From: Leifsonia sp. TF02-11
Lineage (GTDB): Bacteria > Actinomycetota > Actinomycetes > Actinomycetales > Microbacteriaceae
NCBI RefSeq assembly: GCF_017565305.1
Contig: NZ_JAGEKP010000007.1
Location: 124,001-188,000, forward strand
DNA: 64,000 bases
Direction: 5' to 3'
This document shows, piece after piece, positions 34,822-43,542 of the stretch (position 1 is the first letter of the stretch; each line of letters opens with the position of its first letter). Below the pieces are notes generated by a model that saw only the letters and a program-made list of their open reading frames with translations, ran no database searches and was not told the DNA's origin. The translations under genes and the position numbers were made by a program.

Positions 34822-36333
34822 ATGAGTTCCGATCTCGCGCTCCTGGGCGTCTCCAAATCCTTCGGAGGCGCCCAGGTGCTGCACGCCGTCGACGTGGCGC
34901 TCGCGCCCGGCACCGTCCACGCCCTGGTCGGAGAGAACGGCGCGGGCAAATCGACCGCGCTGAAGATCCTGGCGGGGCTGGAACAGCCCACTGCCGGTCG
35001 GCTGACCGTGGGCGGCGAGCCCGTCATCTTCGGCAGCCGGCAGGCGGCCATCCGGCACGGGGTCGGACTCGTGGCGCAGCAGCTCAGCCTGATCCCCGAA
35101 CTCACGCTGGCCGAGAATCTGATCCTCGTGCAGCCCGAGCGCATCGCGCGGCGTGGCCGGGCGGCGCGACTGCTGCGCTCCGCGGCCGAGTCGGCCGGGC
35201 TGACGATCGAGCCGGATGTGAGGGTGCGCGACCTGGGGCTCGCACAGCGTCAACTGGGCGAGCTCGCGATCGCGCTGGCCCAGGGCGCGCGCATCCTCCT
35301 GCTCGACGAGCCCACGTCCGCACTCGGACCCTTCGAGACCGCCGCTCTCTTCGACCGCGTCCGTGCGCTCGCCGCGGGAGGCTGCTCCGTTCTGCTGATC
35401 ACTCACCGGTTGGACGAGGTCCGCGAGGTCGCGGACGAGGTCACCGTCCTCTCCCACGGCCGGGTCTCCCTCGCCTCCCGGGTGTCGGAGGTGTCGGACG
35501 ACCAGCTGGTCCGGGCGATGGTCGGCTCCGTCCCCGATGTCCCGCGACGCGCCCACGACGTCACGGGAGTGGTGCGCCTGGAGTTGCGGGGAGTCTCCGG
35601 TTCCGGCGCGGGAGCCCGGATCGACGACATCGACCTGGCCGTGCACAGCGGGGAGGTGGTCGGGGTGCTCGGCGTGGCGGGCAACGGACAGACGGCGCTC
35701 GCCGAGGCGGCCGCCGGCGTGCTCTCCGTCGAGACGGGCACCGTCGTCGTCGACGGCGTCCCTGTGACCGGCAGGCCGGATCGCGCCGCGAGCGCGGGCC
35801 TCGCCTACGTGCCTGAGGTGCGCGAGGAGGCACTGTTGCCCGATGCGACGCTCACGCGCTCCGCGGTGCTGCGCACCCTCGGCGGCGGCGGCCGGTTCGT
35901 CCGCCACGGTCTCGTGGACTGGAAGGCCGCCCGCAGCTTCACCTCCGAGCTGCTGCGTCGTCACGACGTGCGACCACCGAATCCCGAGCTGACCGCCCGC
36001 ACGCTCTCGGGCGGCAACCAGCAGAAGCTGCTGGTCGGCCGGGAACTGGACGGGGCGCCGGCGGTCGCGGTGCTCCACGGCCCCACTCAGGGCCTGGACC
36101 TGCACGCGAGCGCGGTGATCCGCGGCGAGATCCGTGCCGCTGCCGCAGCCGGCGCCGCCGTGCTGCTCGTGAGCGCCGACATCGACGAGATCCGCGACTT
36201 GGCCGACCGGATCCTCATCCTCTCGAAGGGTCGCATGGTGGACGCGCTCGCGGCCGACGACTTCGAGAGCGCGCGCGTGGGACGGGCCATGGCCGGCCTC
36301 ATCGCCGACACCGAGGGAGGCGCATCCCGATGA
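34822..36333 (+). CDS. Nucleoside ABC transporter ATP-binding protein (two ABC domains)
   Basis: A 503-residue double ABC ATPase like NupO/YufO and RbsA. First domain: Walker A GENGAGKST, Walker B ILLLDEPTSALGP. Second domain: the typical degenerate Walker A GVAGNGQTALAE, signature LSGGNQQKLLVGREL and a Walker-B-like VAVLHGPTQGLDLHA. In the first domain the signature region reads LAQRQLGELAIALAQG, without a perfect LSGGQ, as usual in this group. ATG 34822 lies 19 bases after the lipoprotein stop, with no clear ribosome site. Overlaps the first permease by ATGA. Confidence 0.9.
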   Translation: MSSDLALLGVSKSFGGAQVLHAVDVALAPGTVHALVGENGAGKSTALKILAGLEQPTAGRLTVGGEPVIFGSRQAAIRHGVGLVAQQLSLIPELTLAENLILVQPERIARRGRAARLLRSAAESAGLTIEPDVRVRDLGLAQRQLGELAIALAQGARILLLDEPTSALGPFETAALFDRVRALAAGGCSVLLITHRLDEVREVADEVTVLSHGRVSLASRVSEVSDDQLVRAMVGSVPDVPRRAHDVTGVVRLELRGVSGSGAGARIDDIDLAVHSGEVVGVLGVAGNGQTALAEAAAGVLSVETGTVVVDGVPVTGRPDRAASAGLAYVPEVREEALLPDATLTRSAVLRTLGGGGRFVRHGLVDWKAARSFTSELLRRHDVRPPNPELTARTLSGGNQQKLLVGRELDGAPAVAVLHGPTQGLDLHASAVIRGEIRAAAAAGAAVLLVSADIDEIRDLADRILILSKGRMVDALAADDFESARVGRAMAGLIADTEGGASR

Positions 36334-37415
36334 ACTCCGTGCTCGCCTTCGCGCGCCGACGTCGCGGCCTCCTGATCGCCGCCCTGTACGTGATCGCCGG
36401 CTTCGCGATCGTGCTCCTGCTGGTCTCGTCCACCGGCGGTGACCTGGGAGTCGCGTTGAACGGCTGGTTCACCGGTGCGTTCGGCGACGGCTACAACTTG
36501 ACCCAGACTCTTGCGAACGCGACGCCGCTCGCGCTCGTCGCCATCGGGGTCTCCGTGGCGCTGCGTGCGGACGTGATCACGATCGGCGCAGAAGGGCAGG
36601 CCATTCTGGGCGCCGTGTTCTCCACAGCGCTGGCCCTGTGGCTCGGCCCGCACGCGAGCCCGGTGCTGGCCCTTCCGCTCGGAGCGCTGGCCGGTGTCGT
36701 CGGCGGTGTGCTGTGGGCGCTGCCCGCAGCGGTCGCGAAGATCCGGTGGGGTGTGACCGAGATTCTCTTCACCCTCCTGGCCAACTACCTCGCCGTCGCG
36801 CTGCTGACCTATCTGCTGCGGACGGCGCTGCGTGACCCGGCGACGAACGCCAGTCCGCAGAGCCCGCCGCTGCCGGGCCCCTCGCAGCTCCCGATGCTGC
36901 CCGTGCCCGGACGCATCCACGTCGGCATCGTCGTCGTCGCTGTGCTGCTCGTCGTCGCCTGGTGGTGGTCGCGCAGCCGCAACGCGTTCGTCCTGGATGT
37001 CTACGGCTCACGCCCGCTGCTCGCTGCCAGGCTCGGGCTCACGCCGCGGCGGGCGGTGCTCACCGCCATGATCGTCTCCGGCGCGACGGCCGGGCTGGCC
37101 GGGTGGATGCAGGTCGCCGGCGTGACTCAGCGGCTCGAACCCGATGTGTCGGCCGGGATCGGGTTCGCCGGTCTCGCGGTCGCCGTGCTCGGGCGCGGGA
37201 ATCCGCTCGGCATCGCCATCGCGGCGGTCGTCTACGCCTCCCTCGGCACCGGGGCGGCGGGCGTGCAGATCGCCACAGGGACGGTCCCGACCGCGATCGG
37301 GACCGTCACCCAGGGCGTCCTGCTCCTCACAGCGGCCCTGGCACTCGCCGCCGTGAAGCTGAGCGGACGGGAACGCGCGGACGCCGCCGCCGCGAAGGCG
37401 GAGGTGGCGTCATGA
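36330..37415 (+). CDS. Nucleoside ABC transporter permease (NupP type)
   Basis: A 361-residue permease of the BPD_transp_2 family with about ten membrane segments. Seen: YNLTQTLANATPLALVAIGV, RADVITIGAEGQAILGAVFS (the conserved NIGxEGQ block as TIGAEGQ, about 85) and GIGFAGLAVAVLGRGNPLGI near 280. ATG overlaps the ATPase stop; its stop overlaps the next permease start (ATGA). Acts with the 37412 product as the membrane channel. Confidence 0.9.
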   Translation: MNSVLAFARRRRGLLIAALYVIAGFAIVLLLVSSTGGDLGVALNGWFTGAFGDGYNLTQTLANATPLALVAIGVSVALRADVITIGAEGQAILGAVFSTALALWLGPHASPVLALPLGALAGVVGGVLWALPAAVAKIRWGVTEILFTLLANYLAVALLTYLLRTALRDPATNASPQSPPLPGPSQLPMLPVPGRIHVGIVVVAVLLVVAWWWSRSRNAFVLDVYGSRPLLAARLGLTPRRAVLTAMIVSGATAGLAGWMQVAGVTQRLEPDVSAGIGFAGLAVAVLGRGNPLGIAIAAVVYASLGTGAAGVQIATGTVPTAIGTVTQGVLLLTAALALAAVKLSGRERADAAAAKAEVAS

Positions 37416-38386
37416 GCCCGGTGGACTTCTGGACGGTCGTCCTCGCCGGTGCGCTGGCACTCTGCGCGCCGATCGTGATCGCCGGGCTGGGTGAGATCTT
37501 CCTCGAACGCACCGGCGGCTTCAACGTCGGAATCGAAGGGATGATGCTGGTCGGGGCGGTCTTCGGCGTGCTCGGCTCGCACCTCGGCGGCGTCTGGGTC
37601 GGAGTGCTCGCCGGCATCATCGCCGGGCTGGTGCTCGGCCTGCTCGTCGGTGCGGCCTCCGCTCTGGCCAAGGCCGACATCATCATCGTCGGAATCGCGA
37701 TCGGCCTGCTCGGCTCGGGCCTCAGCGTGTTCCTCTACCAGGTGCTCAACCCGGCGGGCCACACCAACCAGACGGTGCAGACGCAGCCTCCGCTGCACCT
37801 CCCTCTCATCGAGGCCATCCCGATCGTCGGGCCGGGCCTGGCCGGAGCCGGCGTCTTCTTCTACCTCTCCGTTCTGCTCGTCGTCGTGTCATGGCTCGTG
37901 CTCGACCACACCCGTTTCGGTCTGCGGCTCCGGGCGGTCGGCGACGACGAGGCCGTCGCACGCACGCGCGGCATCTCTCCCGCGGCGTTCCGGATCGTCG
38001 CCGCCGTCATCGCCGGCGGGTTCGCGGGCCTGGCCGGTGCCACGGTCCCGCTCGCCGAGATCGGCACCTTCTCGCCGGGGATGACCGGAGGGACCGGCTT
38101 CATCGCCCTCGCCGTGGTCATCATCGGCCGGCGCACACCGATCGGTCTCATCGCGGGCGCCCTGCTGTTCTCCTTCTTCAACAGCCTGGCGCTGCTCGCC
38201 CAGACGCAGAGCCTCGGCCTGCCCGTCGAGCTGTTCCAGGCACTGCCCTACCTCGCGACGCTCTTCGTGCTGTGCGTCGTCTCGCGCCGCGTCTACCGGC
38301 GCACCCGTGCGCGACGCTCCGTCGGCCGCCCCGTGCGCTCCGCCCGCTCAGAATCTGTCAGCCCCGAACCCGAAGGAGTCCGATGA
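37412..38386 (+). CDS. Nucleoside ABC transporter permease (NupQ type)
   Basis: A 324-residue BPD_transp_2 permease, second half of the nucleoside channel. Seen: CAPIVIAGLGEIFLERTGGF and NVGIEGMMLVGAVFGV (the NxGxEG motif, about residue 40), ALAKADIIIVGIAIGLLGSG, FGLRLRAVGDDEAVARTRGI (ATPase contact loop) and a charged tail of about 35 residues. ATG overlaps the previous stop and its stop overlaps the DszC-like gene (ATGA), which ties the transporter to the oxidative genes. Confidence 0.9.
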   Translation: MSPVDFWTVVLAGALALCAPIVIAGLGEIFLERTGGFNVGIEGMMLVGAVFGVLGSHLGGVWVGVLAGIIAGLVLGLLVGAASALAKADIIIVGIAIGLLGSGLSVFLYQVLNPAGHTNQTVQTQPPLHLPLIEAIPIVGPGLAGAGVFFYLSVLLVVVSWLVLDHTRFGLRLRAVGDDEAVARTRGISPAAFRIVAAVIAGGFAGLAGATVPLAEIGTFSPGMTGGTGFIALAVVIIGRRTPIGLIAGALLFSFFNSLALLAQTQSLGLPVELFQALPYLATLFVLCVVSRRVYRRTRARRSVGRPVRSARSESVSPEPEGVR

Positions 38387-39528
38387 CCGCCCCGACCAGC
38401 CTCCACGACCTGCCCGCCGCCGAACGCGACCTTCTGGACCGCATCGCCGGTCTCGCCGAGGGATTCGCAGCCGAGGCCGGCGGCTTCGACGAGCGCGCCG
38501 AGATCGCGGTCGGCAACCTCGCCGCCCTGCACGAGGCGGGGCTGGACGCGGCCGTGCTCCCTGCTCACCTCGGCGGCACCGGGCTGAGCTATCAGGCGTT
38601 CGGCGAAGCGGTGCGCATCCTCGCCGCCGCCGACCCGTCGACCGCGACGATCGTCACCATGCACTCGGGAGCCGCCGTCGGCCTGGCCGAGCTCACCCGC
38701 GAGCGGCAGGGCAGCTTCTTCGCCGACGAGCTGCTCGCCGGCAAACGATTCGCCAATGCCCTCTCCGAGCCGACCAGCGGCAACCGCTTCCTCAACCCGC
38801 AGCAGGAGGCCAGGCGCGCCGAGGGGGGCTGGCTGCTCGACGGCACCAAGCGCTTCGTCTCCGGCAGCGAGATCGCCGACTACCTGCTCGTCAACGCGCT
38901 CGTCGACGGCGAGCCGACCTTCTTCGCCGTCATCCCGGACGAGACGGTGACGATCATCCCGATCTGGGACACCCTCGGCCTGCGCGCCACCCGCAGCCAG
39001 CTGCTGTCGTTCAGCGACACCCTGCTGCGCGAGGAGTTCCGCGGGCGCTCGCCGCGACCGGGCGATTTCGCTGCAGTGCCGGCCGGCCTCCCTGCCATCT
39101 CGCTCGGAATCGCGGATGCGGCGCTGGCGTCGCTCGTCGACCACGCGCGAGGCCGCGCGATCCTGGGCAAGCCGCTCTCGCACCAGCAGTGGATCCAGCA
39201 CGAGGTGGCCGACGCGCAGTCGCGGCTGGAGGCGGTGCACGCGTTCTTCCAGCGCACACTCGCCGAGGCCGACGCCGGCCGGCCGGAGTTCTTCAGCAAC
39301 CTGTCGCGCGCGAAGTACCTCGCCAACAAGGTCGCGGTCGACGTCGCCCAGCTCGGCGTGCGCGTGGGCGGTGCCTCCGGCTATCTCAAGCAGTCGCCCA
39401 TCCAGCGCCACCTCCGCAATGCGCAGGCCGGCCAGCTGATGGCGTACTCGACCGAGGTGCTCGCCACCGAGATCGGCAAAGAGGTGCTGGGCGTCGTGGA
39501 GACCGTCGAGAACGAGGAGGTGGCCTGA
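38383..39528 (+). CDS. Acyl-CoA-dehydrogenase-fold flavin monooxygenase (DszC/SfnC-like)
   Basis: A 381-residue protein with the acyl-CoA dehydrogenase fold. Seen: LPAHLGGTGLSYQAFGEAVR, NALSEPTSGNRFLNP (in true dehydrogenases a flavin-binding T-E-P region), GGWLLDGTKRFVSGSEIADY, TLGLRATRSQLLSFSDT and SGYLKQSPIQRHLRNAQAG at the end. The place of the catalytic glutamate of acyl-CoA dehydrogenases is not evident, and the neighbouring LLM gene favours a flavin-dependent S- or N-oxygenase like DszC or SfnC, using FMN from the reductase at 31168. Overlaps the nucleoside permease (ATGA). Confidence 0.8.
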   Translation: MTAPTSLHDLPAAERDLLDRIAGLAEGFAAEAGGFDERAEIAVGNLAALHEAGLDAAVLPAHLGGTGLSYQAFGEAVRILAAADPSTATIVTMHSGAAVGLAELTRERQGSFFADELLAGKRFANALSEPTSGNRFLNPQQEARRAEGGWLLDGTKRFVSGSEIADYLLVNALVDGEPTFFAVIPDETVTIIPIWDTLGLRATRSQLLSFSDTLLREEFRGRSPRPGDFAAVPAGLPAISLGIADAALASLVDHARGRAILGKPLSHQQWIQHEVADAQSRLEAVHAFFQRTLAEADAGRPEFFSNLSRAKYLANKVAVDVAQLGVRVGGASGYLKQSPIQRHLRNAQAGQLMAYSTEVLATEIGKEVLGVVETVENEEVA

Positions 39529-39530
39529 CC

Positions 39531-40904
39531 ATGGCCGATCGGCAGCGGATGATCTTCAACGCGTTCAACATCTTCTCGGTGTCGCACCACGACCAGGGGA
39601 TGTGGGCGTGGCCCGGCAGCGAGCAGCTGCGCTACAACGACGTCCACTACTGGGCGGATGTCGCGAAGCTGCTGGAGCGCGGCCGCTTCGACACTCTGTT
39701 CTTCGCCGACGTGCTCGCGCCGTACGAGGCCTTCGAGGGCTCGCGCGAGCGGGCGGTCTACAGCGGGATGCAGTTCCCGATCAACGACCCGGGCGAGCTC
39801 ATCCCGGCCCTGGCGTACGCCACCGAGAACCTCGGCTTCGTGCTGACGCAGAACATCCTGCAGGAGCCGCCGTACGCGTTCGCCCGCAAGATGTCGACGC
39901 TCGACCACCTGACCCGCGGCCGGATCGCCTGGAACATCGTCACCACATTCCTCCCGGGAGCCGGGCGCAACCTGGGCTTCGGCGGCCTCCCGGAGCACGA
40001 GGACCGCTACGCGCGCGCCGACGACTACATCGACGTCGTCTACAAGCTGTGGGAAGCCAGCTGGGAGGACGACGCGGTCGTGCGCGACAAGCGCCTCCAG
40101 CAGTACTCGGACCCGGCGAAGATCCACGAGATCAACCACGTCGGCCCGTTCTACGACGTCGTCGGGCCGCACCTGACCGAGCCGTCGCCGCAGCGCACGC
40201 CGTTCCTCATCCAGGCCGGGGTGTCGCCGCGCGGCCGTGACTTCGCCGGCCGCAATGCCGAAGGACTGTTCATCAACGCGCTGAGCCCGCAGGAGGCGGA
40301 GCCGGTCGTGAACGACGTGCGCGCGGCCGCCGTGCGCCACGGGCGCAGGGCTTCGGACGTCAAGCTGTTCGGCATCCTGGGCTTCGTGGTGGGCAGCACC
40401 GAAGAGGAGGCCCGCCGGCTCCACGAGGAGATCACGGACTTCCAGAGCATCGACGCCAACCTCGCCAAGCAGAGCGTCTTCCTCGGCTACGACTTCAGTC
40501 AGCTCGACCCGAAGGAGCCGATCGGCGAGATCGCCAAGCGCCCGGAAGGACAGGAAGGCATCGTCGGCAAGCTCATCGCGATGTCCCCGAACCCGCAGTA
40601 CACCATCGGCGAACTCGTGCGCTGGTTCGGCAACCTCCGCGTCGTCGGCACCCCCGAGCAGATCGCCGACCACGTGGAGGCGTGGGACGACGCCGGCGTG
40701 GACGGGATGAACGTCCAGTACGTCGTCTCACCCGGCTCGTTCGAGGACTTCGTCGACCACGTCACTCCCGTGCTGCAGCAGCGCGGACTGATGCAGTCGG
40801 AGTACCGCGAGGGCACGCTGCGAGAGAAGATCTTCGGCAACGGACCCTTCCTCCCCGACGAGCATCGAGCCAGAGGCTTCCGGCGGGCGGCGTTCGGGCG
40901 ATAG
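39531..40904 (+). CDS. LLM-class flavin-dependent monooxygenase (DszA/NtaA type)
   Basis: A 457-residue FMN monooxygenase. Seen: MIFNAFNIFSVSHHDQGMW, HYWADVAKLLERGRFDTLFF, the core GRIAWNIVTTFLPGAGRNLG (about 125-144), EASWEDDAVVRD, RTPFLIQAGVSPRGRDFAGR and GTLREKIFG at the end. ATG 39531 lies after GAGGAGG, 2 bases past the DszC-like stop. The order DszC-like then DszA-like recalls two-step sulfur oxidation pathways. It closes the nucleoside transporter operon. Substrate unknown; a sulfur-bearing nucleoside is one possibility. Confidence 0.9.
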   Translation: MADRQRMIFNAFNIFSVSHHDQGMWAWPGSEQLRYNDVHYWADVAKLLERGRFDTLFFADVLAPYEAFEGSRERAVYSGMQFPINDPGELIPALAYATENLGFVLTQNILQEPPYAFARKMSTLDHLTRGRIAWNIVTTFLPGAGRNLGFGGLPEHEDRYARADDYIDVVYKLWEASWEDDAVVRDKRLQQYSDPAKIHEINHVGPFYDVVGPHLTEPSPQRTPFLIQAGVSPRGRDFAGRNAEGLFINALSPQEAEPVVNDVRAAAVRHGRRASDVKLFGILGFVVGSTEEEARRLHEEITDFQSIDANLAKQSVFLGYDFSQLDPKEPIGEIAKRPEGQEGIVGKLIAMSPNPQYTIGELVRWFGNLRVVGTPEQIADHVEAWDDAGVDGMNVQYVVSPGSFEDFVDHVTPVLQQRGLMQSEYREGTLREKIFGNGPFLPDEHRARGFRRAAFGR

Positions 40905-40973
40905 CCACCCGACGACGATGTTTCCGTCACTGTGCAATGATGTGGACTCCGCCACGGGACAAGGAGCGCTCGA

Positions 40974-41546
40974 ATGACCATCGACCACCGCGTTCGAACG
41001 ACGGGACGTCCGCTGTCGGTGCTCCGACCCGTGCTGGGGACGGCCGCAGCAGGAGCTGCCGGCGCACTCGTCGTGGTGGCCTTCTCGCCGTTCAGCGCGG
41101 CCACGGCCGCGTTCTCGCCGCCGCTGTACGCGCTGATCGCCGGTGCGTACAGCGTCGTGCCGTTCCTCGCCCGTCGCCTTCTCGGCTACGCCTGGGCGGC
41201 GACGGCGGTCGGGATCGTGGCGGCCGTGTTCGCCGCTCCGTTCAGCCCGATCGGCTTGCTCATCGTCGTGCTGTTCGTCGGGGCGGGAGCCGCGTACGAT
41301 TCCGTGCTCTGGTGCGTCGCCAGGGGGAGCGCCGATCGGAGTGCGCCGCCGTGGGCGTATGTCGTCGCCGCGCTCGTCTCCGCCCTCGTGCTCTTTCTCG
41401 TGTCCTATCCCGTGCTGTCGCCGGCCCACCGGGTCCCGCTCATCCTCGCGGCGACCTTCGCAGGCCGAGCCGTCGGACAACTGGCGGCGGCCGGGGCAGC
41501 TGCTGCCATCGGTCGGCTGCTGCGTCGGCCCACTGGCCGCCAGTGA
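40974..41546 (+). CDS. Hydrophobic membrane protein, possible ECF transporter S component
   Basis: A 190-residue protein with five to six predicted membrane segments (LRPVLGTAAAGAAGALVVV; PPLYALIAGAYSVVPFLA; AWAATAVGIVAAVFAAPF; GLLIVVLFVGAGAAYDSV; WAYVVAALVSALVLFLVSY; LILAATFAGRAVGQLAAAG). The size and hydropathy resemble YkoE- or cobalamin-type ECF substrate-binding subunits, but no EcfA or EcfT gene is adjacent and I see no diagnostic motif. ATG 40974 has AAGGAGC 10 bases upstream. It stands alone between the nucleoside operon and the LuxR-type gene. Confidence 0.55.
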   Translation: MTIDHRVRTTGRPLSVLRPVLGTAAAGAAGALVVVAFSPFSAATAAFSPPLYALIAGAYSVVPFLARRLLGYAWAATAVGIVAAVFAAPFSPIGLLIVVLFVGAGAAYDSVLWCVARGSADRSAPPWAYVVAALVSALVLFLVSYPVLSPAHRVPLILAATFAGRAVGQLAAAGAAAAIGRLLRRPTGRQ

Positions 41547-41726
41547 AGCGGCACCGCGCGCCGATCCGGTAGCGTGAAGCCACCGCACCGATTTCCGGCG
41601 ACGTGGGCTGCCCAGCCGACGCCACGGGCCGGTGCGTGTCCGGGCGACACATCCGGGACGACCCTCGCCGAGTCGGGGGCGTCGTCGTCCGGTCGATGAT
41701 GTCTCGCATTCGACCCGGAGGCCCAC

Positions 41727-43352
41727 GTGAGTGATCGTTATGACGATCTCCATGACGAAGTCGGTTCACCCTCGGGCTTGCCTCCCGAGAGTCCGGACGA
41801 TGCCGAACAGGTGGCGTCCGCGCTGTCGGCGATGATCTCCCGCGGGGATCTGGAGTCGGCGAACGCACTCGTGCGCCGGCACTGGTTCGAGCTGCTTCGA
41901 TCCCACGGCGACGCGCTGAGGCAGGCGCTGGACACCATCCCTGCTGCTGCGCTCCGCGATCACCCGCTCCTGTCGATAATGCTCGGCGTCTGCTACAACG
42001 GCGTTCCGCACAAGCGGGTCAGGGCGCTGCGCTACTTCGCCACCGCGGTGCGCGCGGCACGTTCCGGCCGGGTGGCTCTCGACCCGGTGGACCGCGCACT
42101 GATCCTCGTCAGCGAGAGCGCCGTCTATCGGTTGATCGGTCGCCCGGCGATGGGCGTCGGGCCCGCACGCTCGGCCATCCGGATCCTCGACGCGATGAGC
42201 GCAGCCGAGCTCGAATCGGTCAGCTCGCTTCCCCGGGTCTACTCGCAGGCCGGTGTCAGCCTCTACTACGGGGGCGACCTGAACGGAGCCCTCTCGGCGT
42301 TCGAGTCGGGCCTGGCCGAATCGACGGCCAGACGATCCTCCGAAGGATTCAGCAACCTGGCGATGCTCGCGGGCATCCACGCCCTGCGAGGCGAACTGCA
42401 CCAAGCGCGGGTCTACCTCGACCTCGCGCGCTCCTCCGAGTGGTCCGACGACCAACGGTCGATGTACACGGGCACCTTCTATCGCGTCGCAGAAGCGATC
42501 TCGTCGCTGGAGGAGTTCGACCCGACAACGGCGCGCGCCCACCTCGCCGCGATGGTCAACGATCCGCGCACGATCGAGCACTGGCTCACGATCGCCACGA
42601 CCGAAGCCCTGACCGCGCTGCTCTCCGGGAGGCCCGGTGACGGACTCTCGCGACTGGACGCGGTCGTGGCGTCGCGGAGCGAGGGACGGTCACCGACCGC
42701 ACGAGCTCGCCTCGCGCCGACCCGTGCGCTGCTCCAACTGGGGCTCGGCGCGCACGACGCCGCCGGGAGCATCCTGCTCCGCGACGCGACGCCAGGGGCC
42801 GACCGTCACGTCGCGCAGGCGCGGGTCGAGCTCGCCGCAGGCCGCAGCGGCGCAGCGCTCCGGGAGCTGCGGAGGGTCGCCGGCAGCGACCTCCCACCCC
42901 GGGTCGTGGCGGAAGCGCGGACGATCGAGGCCGCAGCCCTGCTCCGACTCCCTTCCAGCATTCGGGCGGACGGGGTGCTGGAGCACCTCGGTTCGCTGCT
43001 CGAGCACACCGGTCTGCGGATGCCGCTGGCGCTCATCCCTCCCGCCGACTTCGAACGGGTCCACGCAGCCCTGGTGGAACACGGGTTCGGCCGCGTGCTC
43101 GAGGGACGCGACATCCGCTCGGTCCTCGCCGACACGACCCCGGAAACGATCCTCAGCGAACGCGAGCAGGTCGTGCTCGCGGCCCTGATGCGGCACAGCT
43201 CGCCGACCGGCATCGCGTCGGAGCTGGTCGTCTCGGTGAACACCGTCAAGACGCAGTTGCGCAGCATCTACCGCAAGCTCGGTGTCTCGAGCAGGGACGA
43301 GGCGATCGCGGTGGCCATCGATCGGCACCTCGTGGCGGAGGACGACAGCTGA
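41727..43352 (+). CDS. LuxR-family transcriptional regulator
   Basis: A 541-residue regulator. Seen: a long helical, TPR-like N-terminal part (e.g. SAVYRLIGRPAMGVGPARSA; ALSAFESGLAESTARRSSEG) and a C-terminal LuxR helix-turn-helix, LSEREQVVLAALMRHSSP then ASELVVSVNTVKTQLRSIYR and KLGVSSRDEAI at about 475-530. No Walker A is visible, so it is not a typical ATP-binding LAL regulator. GTG 41727 follows CGGAGG. Four tandem 16-base repeats lie just downstream, before the giant surface-protein gene, which is a plausible target. Confidence 0.85.
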   Translation: MSDRYDDLHDEVGSPSGLPPESPDDAEQVASALSAMISRGDLESANALVRRHWFELLRSHGDALRQALDTIPAAALRDHPLLSIMLGVCYNGVPHKRVRALRYFATAVRAARSGRVALDPVDRALILVSESAVYRLIGRPAMGVGPARSAIRILDAMSAAELESVSSLPRVYSQAGVSLYYGGDLNGALSAFESGLAESTARRSSEGFSNLAMLAGIHALRGELHQARVYLDLARSSEWSDDQRSMYTGTFYRVAEAISSLEEFDPTTARAHLAAMVNDPRTIEHWLTIATTEALTALLSGRPGDGLSRLDAVVASRSEGRSPTARARLAPTRALLQLGLGAHDAAGSILLRDATPGADRHVAQARVELAAGRSGAALRELRRVAGSDLPPRVVAEARTIEAAALLRLPSSIRADGVLEHLGSLLEHTGLRMPLALIPPADFERVHAALVEHGFGRVLEGRDIRSVLADTTPETILSEREQVVLAALMRHSSPTGIASELVVSVNTVKTQLRSIYRKLGVSSRDEAIAVAIDRHLVAEDDS

Positions 43353-43362
43353 GCCGGCCTGC

Positions 43363-43426
43363 TGAGGGCTAACCCCGGTGAGGGCTAACCCCGGTGAGGG
43401 CTAACCCCGGTGAGGGCTAACCCTGG
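43363..43426. repeat. Four 16-base tandem repeats upstream of the giant surface protein
   Basis: The unit TGAGGGCTAACCCCGG occurs three times exactly (43363, 43379, 43395) and once with one change (43411, CCCTGG). Each unit contains the near-palindrome GGGCTAACCC. The array starts 10 bases after the LuxR stop and ends about 116 bases before the surface-protein start. Regularly spaced dyads like these suit cooperative binding of a regulator, or the tract may be a variable-number repeat that tunes expression. Confidence 0.9.
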
Positions 43427-43542
43427 GGTGATCTCGGGGTGAAACCGCCCGTGTCCGATAGCGGCGATGAGCAGCCCTTCGATTAGCTGAGAACCGGCCG
43501 TGCGCTTTGACGTCCGGAGGCACCTGTGGGGAAGGAAACGCT

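Noticed and set aside
43363-43426. The 16-base tandem array as a CRISPR or origin iterons.
   Set aside because: Units are directly adjacent without spacers; no replication gene is near. A regulator array or simple tandem repeat fits better.
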